64,000 nt of DNA from Leptodactylus fallax (Eukaryota; Chordata; Amphibia; Anura; Leptodactylidae). Location of the stretch: positions 7,250,001 through 7,314,000 of the forward strand of contig CAMRHE010000012.1 of NCBI GenBank assembly GCA_947044405.1, written 5' to 3'. The stretch's first letter is position 1. Each line of letters begins with the position of its first letter. Shown here in pieces: positions 25,375 to 35,660 of the stretch. Both the position numbers and the translations under genes were made by a program. The notes under the pieces are model-generated. The model had not been told where the DNA came from, did no database searches, and saw only the letters and a list, made by a program, of their open reading frames with translations.

Positions 25375-25570
25375 CACACAGTGGAATCTGGCACTGATTT
25401 TGCACCGGATTTTGCCCCCAAATAAGTGGAAGATTCTTCCCTCATTCTGCCTCCCATTGAAAACAATTGCAGCAGGACGCTGGAAAAAAAGCTGCTCAAT
25501 CTTGCTGTGGAATTTGCAGCTGATTTGGAGGCTGTGGCTTAAAAACTCCCCACTGATTAGGTCTATTCAT
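25375..25570. repeat. Partial MITE copy inside element B
   Basis: Shares CTGCCTCCCATTGAAAA ... CAGGACGCTGGAAAA with the Harbinger-like MITE at 4368-4701. It starts TGTTCACACAGTGGAATCTG and lacks a clear opposite end. Confidence 0.45.
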
Positions 25571-25667
25571 TTTTGGTTGTTTTTTTGCTGCGGTGCACAT
25601 GAGTTGCTCCACTGTGGCTCTGTTGCCCAAGGGCCCACACAAACCTGGAGCCAGCCCTGGTGACAAT

Positions 25668-26249
25668 GCACGTATATCTGTTATAAATTGATTACAGCAT
25701 TCCTCAGTGGGTACCTAGACAATAATTGACATTATTCTCATAAGTGTGCCTACAGTACAGGTGGCAATATGCTGATAAGGGCACAGTTGCCACCCAGAAA
25801 GGTTGTTCATAGTCTGTGTAGTCCATGGCACTCATTTGGCCAGAGGATCTCATGGTGATTGATCCAGTTTGGGAACTTTTGGTTATTCTGTTAACAAAGG
25901 GGACCATCTGAGGTTCTTGCATGTATTTCTGTGCTGGTGGTGGACCCCTGATGATTAGGGGTGGGCCCTCCTGTCTTTTTGAAAATGCCTAATCTAAAGA
26001 AATTTAAAGTCATGAAAGCATCTCTTGGTGTGGCAAAAATAGACATATCCCCTAACTGATAGTTTCCAGGGTTTCATTTAAGTTCTTTCGGGTCAGGCTC
26101 TGAAACCAATAAATCCAGTATGATTCCCTCGATTTGAGCTTATGGCATCAATTAATTTCACACTATCTGCTGAATTGGCATGATCCTAATGCCTGTGAAG
26201 TCCTTGTTGTACTCCCAGGTTAGATGCCTGGAGATGCTATGTAAGGTAG
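25668..26249. other. Unassigned DNA
   Basis: No gene or repeat recognised. Confidence 0.6.
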
Positions 26250-26610
26250 GGCTCACACTAGCGTTGGAAATCCGTTATGAAGGTGTCCATTAAGAAAAAA
26301 ACAACGGAAACCTACAATAATGGACACAAACAGACTGTAAATGATACCTACGTGTCCGTTTTTTAAAGGATCCGTTAAACTCAATCCGTTAAAAATACAT
26401 AAAAAAAGGACAGTAAACCATCGGTTTGTGTCCGTTAATTTCTAGTCCGTTTTTTTTTGCTTAATTGGTTGCCATAAACACAGAATGACGACAGAGAGAA
26501 TATAAAAGCAGAAAGAAGAGCTGACAATTCAGTCTGGAGCCAGGTTTGGAGAGGAGAGTATTGTTCCTGTGTTCCAGTTCTTCTTGTGGTGCTGCTGTCA
26601 TTTTTTGAAA

Positions 26611-26919
26611 ATGAGTCCACCATCTCTTTTATTTGACTTAGAGGTGATCTGGCTGAGGGCGAACTGGAAAAGGCAGAGGCGGCGTCAAAGGCGACGATTC
26701 TGGGTCCATACCATTACATCCGCCCACATAACAAGGGGAGTGTATGCAAGTCTGTATGGAGAACTGCGACAACATCCAGAGAAGTTCCACGATTATCTGC
26801 GTATGTCCATTCCCAGCTTTGATGAACTTCTTTGGCGGCTGTCAACAAGACTCCTGAGGCAGGACACCCACTTGAGGAGAAGCGTTACACCAAAGGAGCG
26901 CTTGACAGTGACCCTTCGG
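26611..26919 (+). pseudogene. Harbinger transposase first exon (HARBI1-like N-terminus)
   Basis: The frame from MSPPSLLFDL reads RRRFWVHTI, then ELRQHPEKFHDYLRMS, FDELLWRLSTRLLRQDTHLRR and VTPKERLTVTLR. This pattern (arginine-rich start, FW.H.I, KF..Y.RMS..SFD.LL, P.ERL..TLR) is the N-terminal part of PIF/Harbinger transposases and of HARBI1. It stops at a splice-donor-like GTGAGT at 26920. The following DDE nuclease exon is not found in the element. Confidence 0.75.
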
Positions 26920-27207
26920 TGAGTATCAACACTGTATTTCAAATGTGTATGTATATATATATTATACATACATATATGTATATATAAGTTTTTTCTTGGA
27001 ATTTTTTTTTTTTACTTTTTTTGGACAGTCAAATGTGCTGAAAAGTCTCGATGATTAAAGTCCTGAGCACTGAAAATGAGAGACTTTATTACTCAGCATG
27101 CAGACTGCTCCATTTTCAATGCTTGCAACTGCCACAGAATTTTTTTTTTTATTCCTCAGTTGTCTTTTGCACATGCTTTCTTAAGGGTAGTGTCATAGGG
27201 GGGTTGG

Positions 27208-27251
27208 CCCTCAGTCGACAAAGTGTAAACATACACTTTGTCCACTGAGGG
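27208..27251. repeat. Hairpin, copy 1 of 2
   Basis: CCCTCAGTCGACAAAGTGTA pairs with the following TACACTTTGTCCACTGAGGG with one mismatch and a 4-nt loop. It lies in a ~150-bp unit that is repeated once. Confidence 0.9.
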
Positions 27252-27357
27252 TCCCTCCCCTGACACCGCCTTTAAAGAAAGCATGTTTGTTCATTCTTTT
27301 GCCTGAGTTTGTGTTTTGCATATGCTTTTTTCAAGGGTGGTGTCATGGGGGGGGTGG

Positions 27358-27401
27358 CCCTCAGTGGACAAAGTGTAAACATACACTTTGTCCACCGAGG
27401 G
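27358..27401. repeat. Hairpin, copy 2 of 2
   Basis: CCCTCAGTGGACAAAGTGTA pairs with TACACTTTGTCCACCGAGGG. It is exactly 150 bp from copy 1, with matching flanks (GTGTCAT before, GGTCCCTCC and AAAGAAAGCATGTTTGTTCAT after), so the whole ~150-bp unit is tandemly duplicated. Confidence 0.9.
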
Positions 27402-28173
27402 TCCCTCCGCTGACATCGCTTTTAAAGAAAGCATGTTTGTTCATCCTTTTGGCTCTGTTTGTAATTTTGTGGCTAAAAAAAAACAAATTTGTTTTAATAA
27501 AAAAACTTTATTAAAATATTTTATTGTATATAAATTTATCTTCAAAAATCACTGTCAAGAAAAACAAATTTAGTTAAACATATAGTGAAACAGTTGAGGT
27601 AGATTTTCAGACTAAGCGGTGGCGGTACAGGGCATAGGAGTGCAAAACGTGTTTTTTTTTTTACAGTGCACAGGAGTGCAAAACATTTTTTTTTTTTTTT
27701 GGTGTTTGAACACCTTTTTTATATTTTTTTTAGTGATGAACTTTTTTTTTTTCCCTTTCTGAGCATGTGCAGAAAAAAAAAATGGACATAAAATAACAGA
27801 CAGTAACTGAGGGCTTGCTGTCCGTCAAGAATCCGTTTTTTTCAAACGGACAAAAAGTTCTTCATGTAGGATTTTTTGTCTGCGAAGAAAAAACGGACTT
27901 CTGACGGATTTGGTGTAAACGGACACAAACGGACACTAACGGACACAATATAAAAACCCATTGAAATGAATGGAAATTTTTACGGATTTCTGACGGTTCA
28001 GCTAGTGTCCGATGCTAAAATCTTGTAACGGACAATAGAAACAGACACTACTGATGGTCACCAACGGTAGTGTGAACGCCCCCTAAAGGTCATCTTGTTG
28101 GTATTTCAGCAGTGTCTGTTTATTCTTTGTATTAATATTTGTTTTGTTCAGCCAAAATGTTGAAGGTTGCATA

Positions 28174-29780
28174 CAGTGGGGAAAAAAAGTATTTAGTCAG
28201 CCACCAATTGTGCAAGTTCTCCCACTTAAAAAGATGAGAGAGGCCTGTAATTGACATCATAGGTAGACCTCAACTATGAGAGATAAAATGAGAAAACATA
28301 TCTAGAAAATCACATTGTCTGATTTTTTAAGAATTTATTTGCAAATTATGGTGGAAAATAAGTATTTGGTCACCTACAAACAAGAAAGATTTGTGGCTCT
28401 CACAGACCTGTAACTTCTTCTTTAAGCGGCTTCTCTGTCCTCCACTCATTACCTGTAGTAATGGCTCCTGTTTGACATTGTTATCAGTATAAAAGACACC
28501 TGTCCACAACCTCAAACAGTCACACTCCAAAGTCTACTATGGTGAAGACCAAAGAGCTGTGGAAGGACACCAGAAACAAAATTGTAGACCTGCATCAGGC
28601 TGGGAAGACTGAATCTGCAATAGGCAAGCAGCTTAGTGTGAAGAAATCAGCTGTGGGAGCAAGAATTAAAAAATGGAAGACATACAAGACCACTGATAAT
28701 CTCCCTCGATCAGGGGCTCCACGCAAGATCTCACCCCGTGGGGTCAAAATGATCACAAGAACGGTGAGCAAAAATCCCAGAACCACACGGGGGGCCTAGT
28801 GAATGACCTGCAGAAAGCTGGGACTAATGTAACAAAGGCTACCGTCAGTAACACACTATGCCGCCAAGGACTCAGATCCTGCAGTGCCAGACGTGTCCCC
28901 CTGCTTAAGCCAGTACATATCCGGGCCTGTCTGAAGTTTGCTAGAGAGCAAACTTGGATGTTTCAGAAGAGTATTGGGAGAATGTTATATGGTCAGATGA
29001 AACCAAAGTAGAACTTTTTGGTAGAAACACAACTCGTCGTGTTTGGAGGAGAGTGAATGCTGAGTTGCATCCAAAGAACACCATACCTACTGTGAAGCAT
29101 GGGGGTGGCAACATCATGCTTTGGGGCTGTTTCTCTGCAAAGGGACCAGGACGACTGATCCGTGTACATGAAAGAATGAATGGGGCCATGTATCGTGAGA
29201 TTTTGAGTGCAAACCTCGTCCCATCAGCAAAGGCATTGAAGACGAAACGTGGCTGGGTCTTTCAGCATGACAATGATCCCAAGCACACCGCCAGGGCAAC
29301 AAAGGAGTGGCTTCGTAAGAAGCATTTCAAGGTCCTGGAGTGGCCTAGCCAGTCTCCAGATCTCAACCCCATAGAAAATCTTTGGAGGGAGTTGAAAGTC
29401 CGTGTTTCCCAGCGACAGCCCCAAAACATCACTGCTCTAGAGGAGATCTGCATGGAGGAATGGGCCAACATACCAGCAACAGTGTGTGCCAACCTTGTGA
29501 AGACTTACAGAAAACGTTTGACCTCTGTCATTGCCAAAAAAGGATAAATAACAAAGTATTGAGATTAACTTTTGTTATTGAGCAAATACTTATTTTCCAC
29601 CATAATTTGCAAATAAATTCTTTAAAAATCAGAGAATGTGATTTTCTGGATTTGTTTTCTCATTTTGTCTCTCATAGTTGAGGTCTACCTATGATGACAA
29701 TTACAGGCCTCTCTCATCTTTTTAAGTGGGAGAACTTGCACAATTGGTGGCTGACTAAATACTTTTTTTTCCCCCCACTG
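28174..29780 (+). mobile_element. Tc1 element 4 (same family as 19430 and 51001)
   Basis: TA-flanked (28172-28173 and 29781-29782), 1607 bp, with inverted ends CAGTGGGGAAAAAAAGTATT and its complement, arms over 100 bp. The gene is on the plus strand. High similarity to the other two family copies shows a shared amplification. Confidence 0.95.
28539..29547 (+). pseudogene. Tc1 (DD34E) transposase with two frameshifts
   Basis: Starts [10 protein letters not shown] and is open to about 28790, where a run of Gs (ACACGGGGGGCC) shifts frame. A second shift lies near 28945-28955. The catalytic core is then open to 29547: [39 protein letters not shown], with 34 residues between second Asp and Glu. 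Only small indels separate it from an intact frame, so inactivation is recent. Confidence 0.92.
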
Positions 29781-29782
29781 TA

Positions 29783-30235
29783 TGTAAAGCCAGACATTTG
29801 TGTCTAAAATAATTCCTGTGCTCTTGTACTTATATGTAAAACAATACATAATATATTCAAGTTTTATACCTGCATCATTACTATAACTCCCAAGAACATA
29901 TGTGACAATGTTATTTTCTAGCTGTTATATGTTTACAGGAGACAAAAGACGTATAAAAATGAGAAAATATCAAGAAAAAAAAGATGATTTGCTTGAGGCC
30001 TTGCTGCTCATTGCTTATACTTCAAGGGCATCTTCATATGTATATTGATCCATATCCTTGCTCAACACCAGTGTGAAATTCCTGTTAAGAGTCTTTGCGA
30101 ATTGACTCTCCTGGTGTCCAATCTAATGTTGCATATTATTCACACCAATCAATGTGGCGTTATGCACATATGTTTTTTTTTTTTGTTGTTTTTTTTTTAA
30201 CCAGGGAGTTTTTAGTGGAAACAGTAAATATTATA
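29783..30235. other. Unassigned DNA
   Basis: AT-rich, T-runs near 30170-30200, no gene or repeat recognised. Confidence 0.6.
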
Positions 30236-30465
30236 ATATTATGTGTCTAAGGCGTTTGACAGGGTTGACTGAAATTTATTTTGGCATAGGAGTAATGGGA
30301 GAATTTTATAATTTGATTAAAACTACTGTATCAAGCCAAAGAAGCGCAAGTCCAGAATATGGTACCATGTCTAGACTTTTTTCCTATCCATGTGAACTAG
30401 ACAAGGTTGTTCAATATCCCACTTTTAATTTTGTCATTTTTGGAACTATCTTTTATAATGAATCG
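30236..30465 (+). pseudogene. L1-like reverse transcriptase fragment
   Basis: Plus-strand phrases in shifted frames match L1/Tx1-type RT: KAFDRVD-W from AAGGCGTTTGACAGGGTTGACTG at about 30250, and TRQGC from ACAAGGTTGTTC near 30405. The fragment ends where the DIRS terminal sequence begins, so DIRS probably inserted into or beside it. Confidence 0.5.
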
Positions 30466-30530
30466 TTGATTGTAATGTCAATCTGTATTCCCTTAGTCCA
30501 GACAGCAGCACAATATGGGGTATCTCTGCC

Positions 30531-30632
30531 CCTGTGTGTTGTTTAGGACAGGTGGAACCTTTAATTAGCACCAAATTTAAGGTGCCTCCTACTGGCCCTA
30601 TAAGAGGGCACCTGAGACCTCCCTCCACTGTG
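30531..30632 (-). repeat. DIRS terminal inverted repeat, 3' side
   Basis: Contains GACAGGTGGAACCTTTAATT and CTGGCCCTATAAGAGGGCAC, whose complements reappear around 35634-35649 and 38977-39035. Outside it, 30466-30515 is an inverted match (one or two mismatches) of 30683-30735 in the internal complementary region. Confidence 0.85.
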
Positions 30633-30677
30633 TAAATTATAAAGTAAAAGGAAACAAGCTTCTAGGGAGGGAAGCCT

Positions 30678-30770
30678 TGTGCTGCTGTCTGGACTAAGGG
30701 AATACAGATCGACATTACAATCAACGATTCCCCTTACGTCCGACAGCAGCACAATATGGGGAGATAGCAA
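30678..30770. repeat. DIRS internal complementary region
   Basis: Two facing halves: TGTGCTGCTGTCTGGACTAA at the left and CCCTTACGTCCGACAGCAGC at the right, themselves near complements. The left half with GGGAATACAGATCGACATTA is the inverted copy of the element's outer end at 30466-30515. In DIRS1 elements such a region templates completion of the ends during circle formation. Its place between recombinase gene and terminal repeat is the expected one. Confidence 0.85.
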
Positions 30771-30779
30771 GTAATTCCC

Positions 30780-31800
30780 CTAGGGAGGGTTTCCTCGCCT
30801 TACAACGTCAAGGACTGTCTGACCAAAGGCAGTTGTCTGGGAACTGCGGACGTCTAAACGATAATGTTTAACAAAGGTCAACTGAGATGACCATGATGCA
30901 GCTGCACAAATCTGGTCCAATGGTAAGGACCGGTACTCAGCCCAAGAAGTCGACACAGCCCTGGTCGAGTGGGCCGTTGAAAAAACTGGAGGGAGTAACT
31001 CCTGAACAAGGAAGGAAGACTTAATTGTCTCCTTGATCCATGTGGATAGAGTAGGCTTGGAAGCCTTGAGGACTTTGTTTTTACCCTGCATGTTAATTAG
31101 TAGGTTTTCGGTCTTCCTAAACGGTTGAGTGCGGGATAGGTAAATCCGCAGACACCTTACCACATCTAAGGTGTGGAGCTTTTCTTCCTCCTCAGAGGTT
31201 GGAGTGGGGAAAAACACTGGTAGCGAAATTAGCTGATTGCTATTATAGCATGAGGGGACCTTAGGGTTAAACCCAGGCAAAAATCTAAGGTGCACCCTAT
31301 CTGCAAAAAACAAAATGTACGGTTCTCTAGAAGAGAGAGCCTGGAGTTCCCCTACTCTTTTGGCAGATGTAATAGCCAACAAAAAAGCGGTTTTGTAGGC
31401 TAAATATTTTAGCTCCGTAGTCTCCAAGGGTTCAAATGGAGGACCGCACAGGCCTGTAAGGACTACCGCAAGGTCCCACTGGGGAACTGGAGAGGATACT
31501 GAGGGCTTTAGCCTCATTGCCCCTTTAAGGAAACCTTGCAACCAGAGGATCTTGAGACAGACGTCTGTTCAAATGAGCGGAGAGGGTAGCAATCTGCACT
31601 TTCAAAGTGGCAGGGGCAAGGCCCTTATCCAAACCGTCCTGAAGAAAATTTAAAATATCAGCCATTGAAGGTTGTAGATTATTAATACCCTTCTTGGAGC
31701 ACCACTCCATGAAAATCTTGGCTGTCCTCTGGTAGTTCTTATTGGTAGAGTCTGCTCTTGCAGAAGAAAGAGTCTTCAGGACGGCCTCTGACAGTCCTCT
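30780..31800 (-). pseudogene. DIRS tyrosine recombinase, frameshifted
   Basis: The N-terminal core-binding part (LSSARADSTNKNYQRTAKIF) is at the end of the RT frame; a one-base shift near 31530 puts the catalytic part in the frame 30780-31541. Catalytic residues are visible: Arg in SAKRVGELQALS, the HxxR box in AHSTRAV, and Tyr in FVKHYRLDV near the C-terminus. This enzyme would recombine circular DIRS cDNA into the genome. Confidence 0.85.
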
Positions 31801-33834
31801 ATCCTGTTGTAGGGACTGCTCAACCTCCAGGCTGTCAGGTTGAATCTCCAGAGATCCTGACACTTCAGAGATCCTTGGGAAACCAGGTTCTGGATGGGGG
31901 GAAGCCTCCAATATATCCCTCGACTCATCTCCATGAGTTGGGAAAACCAAGCTCTTTTTGGCCAGAATGGAATGATGGCTATCACAGAGACTTGGTCCTG
32001 TCTGATTTTCATCAATACCTTCGGTATTATTGGAATTGGAGGGAAAAATGTATGCCAGCCTGGACCTCCGAGGGATGGACAGGGCATCCACTGCCAAGGG
32101 ATTGTCCTCCTGGTAAAGGGAACAGAACGTCTCCACCTTGGCGTTGAGTCGGGTTTCCATGAGGTCTATTTCTGGAAGACCCCACTTCAGGGTAATCTGA
32201 TGAAAGATTTCTGGATTGAGTGACCATTCTCCTGATACGGCATGACCCCGACTCAACCGATCCGCTACTATGTTCAGGGAGCCCTTGATGTGAACTGCGG
32301 ATAAATGGGTTAGATTTTTCTCTGCCCATGTAAATATCAGATCTACCTCCCTCAGGAGGGTTGGTGATCTGGTGCCTCCCTGTCTGTTCACGTACAGCAC
32401 TGTGGTCATGTTGTCTGACCGGATTTTGACTGCTCTTCCCTTGAGAAGAGGCGAGAAATGGAGTAAGGCACGATATACAGCTCTGAGCTCCTTCCAGTTG
32501 GACGAGGTCCTTCTTTCTGGAGCGCTCCAGACTGCCTTTATGGAGGTTTCGTCCAAATGGGCTCCCCATCCCAAGAGGGATGCATCTGTAGTCAACAGGG
32601 TCCAAGAAGGTTGGACCGTGGACCTTCCGTCTTTCAGGTGCAACCACCACTTGAGGGAAAGACGGGTCCTGGGGGAGAGTCGAATCTTCTTGCTGAGTGT
32701 AAGAAGGGAGCGATCCCAAGCCTCTAGTAATTCCTTCTGGAGGGGACGTAAGTGCCACAAAGCCCATGGGACTGCCTCCACTGAGGAAGACATCAAGCCC
32801 AGGATCTTCATCAATGTTCTGATGGAGGCTATCGGCTTTTTGAAGAGGTGCCGGACTGCACCGACCAGTTTCTCCTTCCTTGATGGTGTCAAGGAGACCT
32901 GCAGGCGGACTGAATCCAGGAAGTAGCCGAGGAACTTCCTTCGGGTTGAAGGGATCGTTACCGACTTCTCCCAGTTTATAAGCCATCCCAGACTCTGAAA
33001 CAGGGACACGGCTGTATGTAGATGCTGGAGCAGAACAGACTCTGACTGGGCTTTTATCAACCAGTCGTCTAGATAAGGCACCACGAATATCCCCTGAAGT
33101 CTGAGGGCGGCCGCTATAGGAGCCACTACCTTTGTAAAGGTGTGGGGAGCAGAGGAGATCCCGAAGGGTAGTGCTGTGAATTGAAAATGCTTCCTGTGGC
33201 CGGAAACTACTACGGCAATCCTTAGAAATCTTCTGTGTGGAGGATAAATAGGAATATGCAAATAGGCATCTTTTAGATCCAAAGTCACGAAAACATCGCC
33301 TTGGAGGAGAAAGGTGGTGACAGACTTTATGGTTTCCATACGAAAGTGCTTCTTTTTGATGAAGCGGTTGAGGTACCTTAAGTCTATGATCATTCTCCAC
33401 TTGTCTGCCGGTTTTGGTACCAGGAAGACGGGAGAATAGACACCGGATCCTTCTTCTAGAGAAGGGACTTCCTCCAGGGCTCCCTTGTGAATGTACTCTC
33501 AGATGGAGCATTCCAATGTAGTCTGATGCATTGTAGGGAGGCTGCGAGTTAACACAAACCGATCCTGTGGAGGATGGAGGAACTCGATTGCATATCCTTT
33601 CTGGATTACCTGCAGGACCCATGGGTCTCGAATTTTTTCCTGCCAGCAGTTGAAAAAATGGGAGAGACGACCCCCGACAGGAATCTCGGCCACAGGAAGA
33701 CTGCTCCTGATGTCAAAAGCTAGGCTTCTCCTTTTTATCATCAAACTTCGGGAATCTCTGGACGGCGCCTCTAGAGGAATATCTAGAGCCTCTTTGGGAC
33801 TGCCGTCCACGACGAGGCGGATAGCCTCTACCAC
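31525..33834 (-). pseudogene. DIRS reverse transcriptase-RNase H-methyltransferase-like frame
   Basis: One frame is open from 33834 except for a single TGA at 33499-33501. RT motifs: FVTLDLKDAYLHIPI, LPFGISSAPHTF and catalytic YLDD. RNase H motifs: LTTDASLLGWGA, WKELRAVYRAL and IRSDNMTTVLYVNRQGG. Then comes the DIRS-specific segment (LPEIDLMETRLNAKVETF ... DALS), likened to DAM methyltransferase. Between about 32040 and 31810 the family-like sequence runs in another frame (FFPPIPIIPKVLMKIRQD), so two small compensating indels are present. Confidence 0.88.
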
Positions 33835-34940
33835 GGCCAGAGTCAGATCTACCTCTAAAGGCCTGGGGTAAAGTTTTACCCTTCCTATTGGCCAAGCCCT
33901 CCAGGATCTCGTCTAGGGCACTGCCAAAGACTCTACCTGGCTCAAAGGGTAATGCGCACAAATTATATTTTGAGGGGAAAACAGCTCTCCAGGGTTTTAA
34001 CCATAGAGGTCTTGCTGCAGTGGTAAGTGCCTGGGATTTGGCCGCCAGCCTTAATTGATGGTGGGAGGCTTCCGCTAAATATTCAGCTGCCAGGGAAACC
34101 GAGCCTAGAAACCTGAGCAGCTCGTCTCTGGAGACTCCAGAGTCGATGTCCCTTTCGAGGTTGACCAGGTCAGTGTGTAATTTGGCTGACACTTCACAAG
34201 ACGCAACCGCCACAGAGGTCTGGGCCGAGGCAACTGAATACGCCTTCTTGAGGGTATTGTCGATGCGCCTGTCCATGGCGTCGTGCAAATTTGATCCATC
34301 ATCTGATGGTACCATAGTGCGGCGGGACAGTTTGGCCACTGCCATATCCACCTTGGGAGGAGGACCCCATTGATCCCATTGAGCAACTGGGAATAAAGCC
34401 TTGAACCTCCTAGAAACCACAAGAGGTTTTTCAGGACATTTCCACTCTGAAGACATTAATCTTTGTAATGTCTCGTCCACTTGGAAGACCCTAGGCCCTC
34501 TATAGGTGGACGTGGAGGCTTCCCCCGTCAACATCACGATCCTTAGACCGGATGGACTTCAGCAGCCGGCTTAGTGTTTCGAGTGGGAAGCACGGTCTGC
34601 TGGAATCTTCAGTGGAATCGTCAGATGAGAGTGTCTCGTCCACTATCTGATAATCTTCGTCAGCGATGCGTAGGGAAGACTGTGTCTCAACCCGCGGTTT
34701 CTTGGCAATCTGGGCGATGGAAGAACGGATCTCCTTAAGAGACTCCTCCATATAATCCTTTACCCAAGTGACAACCTCTCTTATAGAAGGTTCTTCTGAC
34801 GGAGGTCCGCGGCATTGGCGACAGTGGGTAAAATCATAGCCATCAGGTAAAGGAGTATTGCAATCCAAACACATTAGGTGTTTACGTTTAGAGGACTTTT
34901 TCCTCCTCAGCCCATCGCCGTTACCTGATGCAGAAGATGA
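33713..34940 (-). pseudogene. DIRS gag-like protein, one frameshift
   Basis: Likely start at MSSSASGNGDG (about 34940). An N-terminal zinc-binding pattern CLDC-x13-CRQC follows, then an acidic region; after a frameshift near 34530 the frame continues with ALFPVAQWDQWGPPPKVD and ends in an RG-rich tail (RGRGYPPRRGRQSQRG). The basic RG tail fits RNA binding. Its 3' end overlaps the beginning of the RT frame, as in DIRS elements. Confidence 0.75.
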
Positions 34941-35633
34941 CATCTGAAACATCAAAAGCCACATAACAATGTAGAATGGAAGATTGCCAAGCATCGCACA
35001 AGAAGAAAAAACCCAAGGGGTACCTTACTTTAAATCGGTCACTTGAAGAGAAAAAAAGATCCAGTCAGGAAAAACCAGACACCGCCAACCGCAGCAGAGG
35101 AGCTAGTAACCACGAGCTCACCAAGTAAAGGACTGAAGCCCTTTTAAATGTAATCCAGCAGCGAGGGGAGGAGCCAAACAAAGACACCCTCATACAGCGC
35201 CAAACGAGGTCAAATGCCATAATGGAACATAGAGGAGCATAAGCCTAAGCCAGAGGCTCTAAATACAAGCAGCAAAAAATAATTCTATATTTTGCCTTTA
35301 AAATGTCAATTTTCATACTTACCGCACTTTTCCGAGAAAAACTGGAAGTAGGCCGCGAAAGGCTTCCTTCCCCGGGGAATACGGGACCGAAGAAAAGGTT
35401 CCGGCCGAAGAGGTTCCCCGCTTACTTCTGGGATCGCGCTGCCTGCAGAGCGATGAGCCGGGTAACGCTGCGCTGCGGAGCGGAAAAGGCCCGAGGGACC
35501 GGAGGATCTATGGAACGTCAGAAAGGACCGAGGTACCCCCAAAAGGTAAGCCAGGAGCTTTAGGAAAAAACCCCTAGCAACGGGAGGTCACCAGAGACCT
35601 CCGTCCACCTGTCCCACACAGGACAGAAAAAAA

Positions 35634-35649
35634 CACAGTGGAGGGAGGT
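35634..35649 (-). repeat. DIRS terminal repeat, 5' side, inner piece
   Basis: CACAGTGGAGGGAGGT is the complement of the inner end of the left terminal repeat. The LINE begins shortly after; the remaining repeat continues at 38977. About 14 bp (equivalent to CTCAGGTGCCCTCT) are missing at the junction. Confidence 0.8.
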
Positions 35650-35660
35650 TTTTTTTTTCC

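Larger units (their letters stand above)
24537..25659. mobile_element. hAT-type non-autonomous element B
   Basis: Terminal inverted repeats CAGGGCCGGC and GCCAGCCCTG, flanked by GTGACAAA and GTGACAAT (8 bp, one mismatch), a hAT-type duplication. No transposase is encoded. The interior carries two palindromes (about 24757-24805 and 25050-25096), a tandem ~30-bp repeat at 25172-25345 and a MITE fragment at 25375-25570. The interior is related to elements A and C. Confidence 0.72.
26250..28083 (+). mobile_element. PIF/Harbinger element relic with only the first transposase exon
   Basis: Ends GGGCTCACACTAGCGTTG and CAACGGTAGTGTGAACGCCCCC are imperfect inverted repeats. TAA follows the right end; the left flank reads TAG, so the 3-bp duplication is imperfect. 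Sub-terminal copies of CGGACACAAACGGACACTAA lie near both ends. Inside are one coding exon and two hairpins 150 bp apart. The nuclease exon of Harbinger transposase is absent, so the element is a deletion derivative. Confidence 0.65.

Noticed and set aside
31758..32926. Plus-strand frames of 100-184 codons opposite the DIRS pol region
   Set aside because: Antisense shadows of the RT-RNase H coding sequence without recognisable domains.
32027..33622. A 531-codon minus-strand frame over the DIRS RT region
   Set aside because: It overlaps the RT-RNase H frame, which has all catalytic motifs; the alternative frame shows no domain and is a shadow apart from short family-like stretches after local indels.
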